Part shown: piece after piece, positions 52,169 to 61,960 of the stretch
Layout of the letters: every line of letters starts with the position of its first letter
Numbering within the stretch: position 1 is the first letter of the stretch
Assembly (NCBI GenBank): GCA_022457155.1
Contig: JAJGOT010000155.1
Coordinates: 373,001-437,000, forward strand
Origin: Cladopsammia gracilis
Lineage: Eukaryota > Cnidaria > Anthozoa > Scleractinia > Dendrophylliidae
DNA: 64,000 nt
Reading direction: 5' to 3'
Notes under the pieces: model-generated
Seen by the model: the letters and a program-made list of their open reading frames with translations, nothing else
Databases searched by the model: none
What the model was told of the DNA's origin: nothing
Made by a program: the position numbers and the translations under genes

Positions 52169-55100
52169 TCATGGCTCTCCGACCTCGACCTGAAGAAACA
52201 GAGTGTCATCCACAAGGTAGCGCCTTTTTTGAAGTTCCTCGTGAGATATAAACATAATCGGACCATATCCACCGTTCTCTTCTCCCTTGGGTCTTGCAAA
52301 GATATCCCTTATATTGCTTGGCTTAGTTTCGAACAAGTGGACAACGTTTTCCTGACTTTCTGTATCTTCCTGTTGATCAATAAGCGTGAACTTTACTTTC
52401 TTGTTGAAAGGCCATGGTAGTATGGCGTCGTATTCACCCTTTATGACAGCAATGATGACCGAAAGGTGAGTATTTTTGCCAGTCTTGATGCCATTAGGAA
52501 AAACTATCACTTTTAATTTGTAGCCATAACTTTCTGTGCAGAATGGGTCACTTGATATTGCTATCTTTACTCCTGCTTTCGCCCTGCTCCAAATTTCACT
52601 GAACTTATTAATCTTCCAAACAAATCGGGTATATCCATTATCTGGATCCTTAATTTCCTTCTTTTCTAACTGCTTCTGAAGTGCCTCCACTTTCTCCTCC
52701 AGGTTTCTTGTTGTCTCCCGAAAATTATTCTCGGTTAAACTCAACTGAACTTGTGTGTTGTTTAACTGAGCTTGTGTGTTGTTTATTTTAACACAAGCAA
52801 AGTCGAGATGCTCACGCACGTCAGACTGAATATGTAAATCAACGTTTTTCCGCTGAACCTACAGAAAAAAAGACGAAGAAATCTGAATATTTTTTTATCA
52901 TCTTGACTTATATATCAACAGATTTCGGTTGTTTATATTATATATATTCAAAGAAAATTATCGAGCAAAAGCAAAGGTGCAGCAATAATAATTGTTATAA
53001 TACAACGCGCGCGTTTATTGGTCGATTCATGGTCATATGACATCTAACAAATAAACTGTTTCCCGCCAAACGTCCATGAGCGGGCAGCATTTGCGAAAGC
53101 GGGCAACATTTTTACGTCAGAGGGTAACAGTGCACTGTACCCGCTAGCGCACGTGATCAGACCGTGACAAAAGGCGGCATGATTATGATGCGATTGATGT
53201 TTACCTCGAGTGCTCGGCGCGTTTTTCAAATTGTGTTGTGTTGTGGTTTTTTGTGTGTGTTGCTATATAACAAATCACTTAATGACTGATCCCTCGGGAA
53301 ACAGTGATTTTTTTTCCTCCATTCTCGATGTGATCATCATTCTCTTTCACCTTTCAAAGACTGCAGTACAGGAAACTTTTTATATTTTCTCTTTACTTCT
53401 TACATTTATGGTCATTGAAGAGGTACCAAACCCTTGCAAGATTTGGTGGTGATAAAGACAGTTGCCGTTCCAACACAGTTTAACGCATTCGTTTTTTGTT
53501 AAATGTTTGTTTAATCCTGAATTTGCTCTTAGGGGCTCCTTTAAATTTTAGTAGTTATACGTACATTATGCCCGTTAGGAGCAAAATTACTGTTTCAAAC
53601 TAACGACGAGCACCTACCCTTTTATCGCAGCCGATCTGAACATATGGGCAAGAGACAAACGTCAGTAGACACACGTTTTTAATGTGGTCTTCAATCTGAA
53701 AAACATAGGTAAAGAAAACGAACTGGTTAATTACACTGAAATTGAGCCTCATTGCGTCAGCTGGAAAGCAGGCCGCTTGAAGTGAAAATGCAACTAGGCA
53801 TTGCTTATATTACCTGTCAGTGTTAAGTATTGAATGAGGAGATGTGTTGGCATTCAAATATGCAAGAGAACAATGAAATCTTTACCATTTCTCTGGGAAT
53901 GGAATCACCGCAGCTGTTGGTGCAGGTCACGGGGAACTTCGTACACTTTCCAACATGATCCTGCAAACGTGAGGACAGATTGTTTGTTCACCTTTTATTG
54001 ACAAACGTAACGAATGTCAGTTCGCAGTTATAAAAAAATGACGAATTATCCGTCACGTTGTAAGACACCGCATAACTTATACTTCTTTTGTAACAAAATT
54101 TGTCTCGTTGGACAATATTTTTCAATCAGTGGCTTTGCACTGAAGATAGAGTGGTTTTACTACACCCGTGAAACACTATCTAACAAATTAGTGTGTGATA
54201 GTCCATATTAAACCAAAGAAACAATGGAATTATAGTATAATAGTGCGTACTATTCTACTAACTATTTCACAGGTTAAGTAAAATCACTCTAGCTGGCAGC
54301 AAAGTGTAAACTCTTAAGATATACATGTATGGTACATACTGAAACATTAATACGTAGTCAATTTAATAACGGCAGATTATGATTCAATAGTCTCAATGGC
54401 AACTCTTTGTATTTACAAGATATAATACCCGAAAGGCCGAAATGTTTCAACCTGAAACATTTTCAATGTGGCCCTATCTTGCAGGCCAAGCAAGTCAGCA
54501 TCGATCCTTCAGCGATTCTATTATTTATTAAATTATTTTACCTGTATGTGACACTTTGGAAGTGGTTCTCCGCAGTATTCACAGTCAACGATCCTCCACT
54601 CGCACGTGATCGTCTCGTGCTGCTCCAGCTCTTTCCTTTTCAAAGTCATGTGACAATTTTTGTTGCTACAGGAAACGTCTTTAAAAGGACAAGTTGCCAA
54701 GTGGATCTGCGTGTTACATGAATAAAACATAGATTACTAAAAAGTGGCGGAAATAAATATTCGTAATCGTTTAAGTTTTTACCTCTTTGTTCCTCAATTC
54801 ACCGGTCCAGCCGCAATCTTCACTTGGACATCTGATTGCAAACGAAAGAATCTTTCTTTCCGTTGCTTTGTCAGGAAAAACATCCTAAAATAAAATCAAC
54901 AAAAAATCATTATTCCTCAAAGAAACTAGAGCACCCTAGATAGGTGGGATTTATGTTCTATGAAAGTTCTATGAAAGTTCTATGAAAGTTCTATGAAAGT
55001 TCTATGAAAAAAGCAAATACTCGAGTTCTTGGATTAGCCGGAGTAAAATAAATACGATTTGATGAGAAGCTTCAGAAACAATTTTTTTCTTGAACCATTA

Positions 55101-58100
55101 CGTGATTTGTGGATACAACAGATCACAATTGCTTGCAATGTCACAAAATGGAAGCACTTATATAACACGTTGGAAAACACTACAGTCCATATAGATCTAT
55201 ATAGTTTTTGTCTAACCTGTAAAAGACAAGGAAGAATCTAGCGACGGACAAGGAGCAGTATACAAGATCAAATGCCACGACCACCAGGCCACTTAAATAA
55301 TTACATTGGTGATACTGGCAGAAATTTGAACATGTGACTGACTGAACACGAACGGGCGCCGAAAGTGGTGATATCAACAATTACGTTGCTGAGCACCATT
55401 TACACACTAATCACAGAATTGACTGGGACTCTGCTGAATGTGTTGCTCACAGTATGGACTACTCTAGAAAATTGGTTTACTAACCTAGAACCAACACCAC
55501 TGAACCGATGCCAACAACAACCTGCGGCCTACAAACGACGTCAACAGAACAGACAAGAAAATAGTCTGAACTCATCGACAAATTTGACTAACATTAAACC
55601 GTAACGAAAATTACACTAACAATGCACGGATCAAAACGCACCAATCACTCACTTGATGGCAAAACTAACCAATGACAGCAACAGCCAGACTAACGGTTTA
55701 CAATTTACATAACTCTGAAGATGACTTCCGCTCAAGTTGTCGAAACGTAAGTCATTATCAACAACAACAAATTAAAGTTCTTTTGAGAACTACACCAACC
55801 CGGACGATAACACTCTACAGACTACTGATACTCCTGGGATCAAACCATTTACAAAAAGTGTAAGCTGTGTTAATCCTCATATTATATATCACAAACAAAT
55901 ACAGTTGAGGCTCTTTTAGCGGGCACTCTCGTAAGCGGACGGCTCCACTCCCCCCTCCCCCCCCACCCCCCACCCCCCCCCTTGAAATCTTCGGCTTACG
56001 AGAATCATTATCGTAAGCGGTCAGCTTCACTTGCAGACACTTTTTCTACTTGGTGTCCGCTTACTGTAGCTTTGACTGTAATTCATCAATGCGTACATTC
56101 GTCAGACTAAGAAAGTAAAATTATATTGTTAACGTACAAATTAAATAAATAAAATAAATAAAAAGTAACGGTGACTTTACCCGGTCTCGGTCCAGGACTT
56201 CTCTATCTGCAGGACAAGTGTAATGCTGGGCTTGAACTTCCTGTCTATGTTTTGAAGTTGAAATTACTTAATTCGATGAACTAAGTCAAACAAGGCTTCG
56301 TTAGAACAAATAAACTACAATTAAAGGGACACTGTCACGAGAGCGCATGCGTGAGGTTTTCTAATCGAAACTTGAAAAGTTCAGCCTAAATTTTTCAAGT
56401 TGAACCGTCAATTTCAAAATGGCGTCTACTAGTGGCGGCGGTCACGGTAGAAAACGAAGAAACTCGAGACGAAAACGGATATTTGGTACACCGAAAAGAG
56501 CGATGAAAGAGTGGCAGAAATCCCATAAACGTGTTTATTTCGAGGATACAATGGCATGAAGCGAAATTCCCGGGGGGGGGGGTACTCCCTATAATGGGCT
56601 ATACGGGGATGCTCCGCCCGAAAGGGGTACCTTTTTGAGGCCGGAGGTATATGAAAGGGTCGGGATTTCACGAGTTGAAGTATGTGAAAGGGTAGGGATT
56701 TCACGAAGAATAGGAAATGGTAGCGAAAACACGACTTGAAGCATAAAAAAGGTAGGGAAAACTGCCATTTAAGTGTTATGAAAAGGGCCTCTCAAAATAT
56801 ATCAAACAGACGCACGTAAAGGCTATATGAAAGGGGTACCATTTTCAATGAAAGGTATATGAAAGGGGTACCTTTTCTGTCAAAAACGGTATATGAAAGG
56901 GGAAGGGTTTGGACCTCGGGGCGGAGCATCCCCGTACAAGACTTTGTTGAGTTCCCTCCCCCCCCCCCCGGGCGAAATTCATCGCAGTCCGATTCTGTCT
57001 TCACGGTGCACTTGTTGTCGCTGGAATATTGCCTCCACGTCACGAGAAAGCAAAGGATTTTAAATTATTAGCGGTGTGTGAGTCGGGACGTGACTCTTCA
57101 ATGACAGTGGTATTGAAAGCAGTATTACGCAGCGGCCGTTGAAAATTTGAACGCTTTATAAGACGTTGTATGGGGAAAAAATAACGTAGATTTCGAACGG
57201 AAAATAAAGCGAAATTTAGACATTAATTCAATAAAGCGACGCTATTAAACTCACCTTTGGCGTATTCTTTTGTGATTTTTGTCCTTTGGGGTTTCTCTTT
57301 GTCGCCACTGTTTTCCCTTTATAAGAGTCACGGAGTGAAGGCAAAACACTCGGTTTGAGATCGAAAAAACTCGGACACGATTTGCGTCCCAAAAATCCAT
57401 CCAATCGGCGATTTTTTCAGCCACAGTTAAAGAACTATTTTCCTTTCACCATAAAACATGTCTGGTTTTTTGAAAATCATCGCATATTACTCTGAAAATG
57501 AGCATTTTCTGCCACCAATTCCTTGATCCATAATGTCGGCCAAATGTTTTAAAGTACACCGGAAGTGAGCCAGGGTCGCGCATGCGAATCCGTGACAGTC
57601 TCCCTTTAAGTAGAAGGGTTTGACTTGATAATGCTTATGGTGTCTCCTGAACTCACATTATCAGAGAATTTAAACTTGCATTCTATACATCAACATGCAG
57701 TCACAGACGTTTAGATTTGCATAATATATGAAAGCTTTATCGATTATCATGCATGTATTAAAGAGCATAACTGAAGACCGCGATAACAATGTTTATGCTG
57801 TAAAATTCAGGCAAATGAGATAATTTGAAAGGCGCGCTATCTCGTGGTCCGTACGCAGAGATCACAAACAATCGCGTGATCGCAATCATATAAGCAAACC
57901 TGTGTTAAAAAAGTGAGGCTACAAGATTCCAGACCTAGAACAGCTTAGAACGATCACAACGAAACTTTAAATCTTAAATTTGCAGCCACTAGAATACGAT
58001 GCGTATTTTGAACCGACTGAATACTGAGTTAATCGCTGGCACAGAAAATAATTAATTAACTGGAAGATTTTGCCTTTGCTTTTGCTTTGCTTTTTCAAAC

Positions 58101-58342
58101 AAATATGGCCGAATTATAACCAGCACGCAGTTAAATATGTACCTAATAATCGATAATAAATATAAACTGCACCTTCTGAGATGTTCCTCGAGACATTCTT
58201 TACAAAACCTGTGTCCGCATCTCGTTTGAACAGGCTGCTTCAGCGTCAAATGACAGATTAAACATTGAAAATCATCTTCGACTTCACGCGCGAACTCCTC
58301 ATCATGACCAGAAGGCAAGCGATTGCTTGGCGCTTCCGCCAT
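52169..58342 (-). CDS. TRAF-family E3 ligase/adaptor, gene 1 of the array (7 exons)
   Basis: Exons: 58173-58342, 56181-56244, 54783-54884, 54542-54706, 53886-53960, 53618-53695, 52169-52858; about 447 residues, GT-AG at all junctions and no break. RING: CLIC, CGH, CKEC in exon 1 plus CPADRE in exon 2 (the C3HC3D set complete). Zinc-finger exons: CPSEDCGWTGEL; CPFKDVSCSNKNC and CEWRIVDCEYC; CTKFPVTCTNSCG; CLLTFVSCPYVQIGC. Exon 7: heptad-rich segment with NNTQAQLNNTQVQLSLTE then LEEKVEALQKQLEKKE, and MATH domain from TRFVWKINKFSEI to TLFLQVEV. Closest to gene 2 in exon lengths and sequence. Introns carry a TTAA element (intron 1), a Penelope-like 3' end (intron 2) and a dispersed repeat (intron 6). 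Function by family: trimeric adaptor and ubiquitin ligase in TNF/Toll-like signalling. Confidence 0.9.
52995..53320 (+). repeat. Dispersed repeat in intron 6, matching 19,985-20,338
   Basis: Collinear with the copy in TRAF gene 4, same orientation and same intron, about 135 bp from the MATH exon. See the landmarks given for that copy. Confidence 0.8.
54955..55009. repeat. 11-bp tandem repeat, 5 perfect copies
   Basis: Unit gttctatgaaa, five identical copies, in intron 2 of TRAF gene 1. Confidence 0.95.
55200..55775 (+). mobile_element. Penelope-like 3' end: GIY-YIG remnant plus hammerhead-like core
   Basis: Plus strand: GAVYKIKCHDHQAT followed (in another frame) by IGDTGRNLN and RLTEHERA, the GIY-YIG region of Penelope-like endonucleases, with frameshifts. 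Then a Gln/Asn-rich tail, and the hammerhead-like core CTGAAGA (55715-55721) ... GAAA (55742-55745) about 100 nt behind the coding part. 5'-truncated and decayed. In intron 2 of TRAF gene 1. Confidence 0.7.
55949..55981. repeat. C-rich homopolymer tract
   Basis: ccccctccccccccaccccc-type tract in intron 2 of TRAF gene 1. Confidence 0.9.
56419..56559 (+). pseudogene. Short basic ORF of the TTAA element (probable transposase exon remnant)
   Basis: 46 codons, MASTSGGGHGRKRRNSRRKR then MKEWQKSHKRVYF. The Lys/Arg-rich start and WQKSHKRVYF look like a nuclear, DNA-binding N-terminus. The frame stops at 56,557 shortly before a nested MITE that splits the element's interior. I do not recognise the family with certainty. 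Confidence 0.4.
56570..56972. mobile_element. hAT-like MITE, CCCGGGG..GTACTCC family, copy 2
   Basis: Inserted in the TTAA element with 8-bp duplication cgaaattc (56562-56569 and 56973-56980). The same ggtatatgaaaggg repeats as copy 1 at 36,483, and about 110 bp longer. Homopolymer G/C runs at both ends. Confidence 0.85.
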
Positions 58343-59600
58343 TTTCTAAATAACGCTTTGTTTGACGTAACGAAAACGATACCTCGAGGTCGCGGCCCGA
58401 GGAGGGTGAGGTGGGGACTCCCATGAGAACGGTACGGGGAATGGGGGTGGGGATGCTCCACAACCCAAAAGGCACACACAATAGTGTAGATACAGGGGCC
58501 TGTAGGTCAGCAAGGACCTCATAGCCAGTTTATTGCACTGCAAGACTGCCATCAACTTATCGGCGTACAATTAATTTCATTACTCGTTATCACAAAAGAT
58601 CGATTTTTATAAAAATACCTTAGTACGACACCACGGAATACGAAAACACAAAACCACTTTGTGAAAAAAAAAAGAAAGAAAAAGAAAACGTACACCCCCA
58701 CATGTTGAAATCTGCTCCAGTGCCGCCAACTCCGGGAGCAGAGGAACACGGAAACTAATAATTACTAAAACTAAACATCTTAAAATTTACATTATAAGAT
58801 TTTGGTATTCGAGCAAGTGCTGACCTAGAATAATTCAAATTAGTAACGAACAACTATACATCTCCCAGGAACATAACCAAAATTCCCCTTTTATGAACCT
58901 AGTCTTCTGGTCCGTACCGGTGAAATATATAGCTTTTTTCTGCTTGTTCCGCGATGCTACATTGTCAGAAATACCATTTTTTCAGTAGCGACATAACTTA
59001 TGCTTATGTTCCTGGTGAAAACCAGGCTTTAGTGGTGTAAATTACGGATATTGGTATCACTTCCGTACCATTAATATGGGTGTCACAGGTGACACCTTAG
59101 CTCATCATAGCCTCATCAGTTTGCATCTAGGAACGGACCATTAGAAAATTATGGGTGGGGGAGTGGAGATTTTTCAGCTCACATGAATTCCATTGATTGG
59201 CTGTGCAGGATACTTTTTTGGGGGTAAAGACTTCTGCACAATTTCGGGGGGGCGGGATTTTATGTTGGTTACTGGGCAAAACTTTTTTTAAATTTTCCTT
59301 TGCACGAATTTTGTTTTGTTATTTGCCCACCACCCACTCCCCCCTCCCTCCCCCAATCCCCCAATGCATGTACGAAGTCCAGCAAACGAGTAATAACGCA
59401 ATACGCGAAATACCACAAGGAAGTTTATTGTTTGTTGTATCAGTTCTTGCCTATAGATTCAAACCCTAGAAAAACCTTTGAATGCAGAGGTCCACACGAC
59501 GCAGAAATTAAACTTGCTGGTAGTTGCCGGATCTTCATTGTGAAAGATCTCGTGCCAGACGTCACTTGAAACTGAATGCAAGGCTGGCACTACGGCAAAG
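58343..59600. other. Upstream of TRAF gene 1, repeat remnants only
   Basis: Likely contains the promoter of TRAF gene 1 just above 58,342. At 58,385-58,470 a GC-rich stretch with ggggactccc and ggatgctccac resembles the CCCGGGG MITE. At 59,131-59,330 aggaacggaccatta and a G/C-rich body resemble the left end of the 34,379 element. No coding evidence. Confidence 0.4.
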
Positions 59601-60290
59601 GGCAGATTTATTAATGGCCAATATTTCGACTAATTGTACTAGTCGTCCTCAGGGCCAGGGCTATACTGAAAGAAAATATTGTAACGGCTCCTCAAATTTG
59701 AAAATTACATGGTTATAAATGATTGGCTATTAAAACGTAATACATGACATGTAGACAGCGCACTTGTAAACATAAGATAAAAATAATATATTACATAAAA
59801 TTATATAGTGTATGATACAAAACTAACTGAGTTCAGCGTTCGTTCCTTCGGTTTATGCCTAGTGGTGACAAAGTGTTCCCTCTATGAATTAAAAAGGCCT
59901 CGCGTGCTTTTCGACGGGAAGCATTGATGGTAGGCTGCAGTTCAAGCGGGATGAGTCTCATGTCCGCGGAAGAGTGGCCTGGTAAGTTGAAATGTGTAGG
60001 GACCGCTGCTGTGGAGTTGGCGTGATGTGGGTTGTTTGTCCCTTGTCTGTGTTCTGTGAAGCGTTCACGAATCGTGTGTTTGGTTTCCCCTATATACTGT
60101 TTTTTACAATTTTTTTACATTCTATCATATATGTGAGGTTACTAGAATTACAGGTTAAATGCATATGTTGTTTTATTTGTCTAATTTCCCCGGTGCAAAA
60201 CCCTTCTAACGGTTCAAACCCTGTTGCACGAATTTCTTGCATAAAATCAAAACCTGTTATTTCAACGATTTTTTTTTTTTTCATATTTAT
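59600..60290 (-). mobile_element. Penelope-like 3' end: GIY-YIG remnant plus hammerhead-like core
   Basis: Minus strand, from about 60,250 down: FEPLEGFCTGEIRQ, then CNSSNLTYMIECKK (start of GIY-YIG), followed in shifted frames by HFNLPGHS and a terminal basic part near 59,880-59,960. The UTR carries CTGAGGA (59645-59651), a GACTA...TAGTC stem and GAAA (59624-59627). Frameshifts show decay. Confidence 0.7.
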
Positions 60291-60606
60291 GTAGCCTCTT
60301 AGCCGCTAGCCTCATTTTAGGATAAAATTTCTTTTGAATTTTTGATGTGCTAACGAGGCCAAGGGGGTTGATTAACATAATTATAATATTAATGTTTTCA
60401 CTTTCAAAGAATGGCACTGTAAATAACGCTGTATTCGTTATTACATATTTTTTTATGATACTATTGAATTTTGTGCATTCTATAGCTAAGTCTTGACCAA
60501 TGAAATTGATATGAAGTTCGATAGGGCTTATTGTTAATAATGATACCCACCCGAGCGTTCAGCGATAAAAATAATGGCTTGTTTAGTATTCTTGGTTTGC
60601 AGTTAA

Positions 60607-60798
60607 GTCATATCAATATTAAGAAGCACTAAAAACAGATTTCGATTCCAAAATGTTTGTGGAATTGTAGAGTGTATAAAACTACACATCTGGGCCAAAT
60701 TTTGATGCGCAAGACCATTTCATTCAAGAGTTATTGGCGAACGAGTATTAGACATTTTTAGTTAGGGACACCAACATGCCGGCAAAAACTTCAAAGTC
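60607..60798. repeat. Left part of a dispersed repeat, split by later insertions
   Basis: Matches 34,640-34,830 collinearly. The continuation lies at 61,610-61,960, beyond a MITE and a LINE fragment. Confidence 0.7.
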
Positions 60799-60801
60799 TT
60801 A

Positions 60802-61293
60802 GGCTGCGTTTTTTTGGGAAAATCCGAATCCGGATTCTTGAATCCAAAAACGGATTTTGCGTTTTTATACTAAAATCCAAAAACGGATCATGAATCCGTT
60901 GAATCCATACTTCGGTGAGATTTTTCAGATCAAATCTCAATCCGGATTTTTAGATTCGTGATCTGAGCGTTTTTTGGGGAATGGATTCGAAAAAAGTACA
61001 TCTGACAAGCGGTCTTTCATGCAAATTTACTCGTTCCGTTCGCTGTTTTGTTTCTTCTACGATTTCATATCATGGGCAATTCAGGTAAGATTTTATTGCT
61101 TGTATTTTGAAAACTATCTGTCGAGCAGGCTGATAAACACGAGCCAGTCAAAATAGGTCATTTGCATACCAACGCGTTTTTTTTTTTTTTACGTTAAATG
61201 ATGTTTTATGATTTTTCGTTTTTTTGGTCATGAAAAATCCATATGATCCGAGATCACAAATCCAATTTCGGATTCTCCCAAAAAAACGCAGCC
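60802..61293. mobile_element. MITE, Harbinger-like (TTA target duplication)
   Basis: Terminal inverted repeats ggctgcgtttttttggga / tcccaaaaaaacgcagcc, with similarity extending inward (aatccga). TTA on both sides (60799-60801, 61294-61296). 492 bp. A three-base TWA duplication suits PIF/Harbinger. The interior has repeated aatccgga-type units. Confidence 0.75.
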
Positions 61294-61296
61294 TTA

Positions 61297-61600
61297 ATTG
61301 TAATTACATTACAATTACAATTACAATTTATATAGCGCCAAATCCTAACGTCCTAGGTTGCTTTACAATAAACAAACTATAAATACCAGATTACGTAATT
61401 AAAACCTTGCGTAAAAAGAAACGTTTTTAAAATTATCCACAGAGATACTAGTTCTAATATGAATTGGTAAAAAATTCCAAAGTTTAGGTGCACAGACAGA
61501 AAAGGCTCTATCTCCATACGACTTAAGATTAGATTTTGGCACAGATAAAAGACAATGATCATACGATGACCTGATATCACCCCTCTTGATGTATGCGGAG
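61297..61600 (-). pseudogene. LINE 3' end (RT C-terminus, CR1/L2-like) with ATTGTA-type tail
   Basis: Minus strand: KSYGDRAFSVCAPKLWNFLP, then a stop, UTR tatagcgcc region and a 3' tail of attgta/attaca repeats (61,297-61,330). The phrase A-F-S-V-x-A-P-K-L-W-N is characteristic of the end of CR1/L2-type reverse transcriptases. 5'-truncated at about 100 codons. Confidence 0.75.
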
Positions 61601-61609
61601 CTGTGCCAT

Positions 61610-61960
61610 TAAGAATTACACTTAAAATCTCGTCACAAAAGATTGGATTCACTATAAGTTCCATTAAATCGGCTTTTAAGCATCTGTGATGCAAAAATAA
61701 CTTTTAACTGGTTCAATTTTTTTCATTTTCATGGCTCATCTGAAATATCGTGACGAATTGCGTGACACATTTAAAACTCCTTTACAAATCGGAAGTAAAA
61801 CATCGTTATGTGTTAAAACCAAAAACGTTTGTGGCGGAATAACATTGATATCTACATATTATGTTAGAAACAGCATTGTAGGATGTACAGTTAAGATTTT
61901 TTCAATTTTATGGCGTCATTTGCAAACTATAGGAACTATAATTAATTTAATTGACCAGAT
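61610..61960. repeat. Right part of the dispersed repeat interrupted at 60,798
   Basis: Collinear with 34,860-35,200, e.g. gcaaaacatcgtta-type and atgttagaaacagc-ttgtagga phrases. Confidence 0.65.

Larger units (their letters stand above)
56325..57605 (+). mobile_element. DNA transposon remnant with TTAA target duplication
   Basis: Ends AGGGACACTGTCACG and CGTGACAGTCTCCCT style: agggacactgtcacgagagc on the left versus its near complement at the right (gtgacagtctccct), both bordered by TTAA (56321-56324, 57606-57609). Extended similarity includes gcgcatgcg at both ends. TTAA duplication suits piggyBac- or Kolobok-type elements. It contains a small open frame and a nested hAT-like MITE. In intron 1 of TRAF gene 1. 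Confidence 0.8.
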
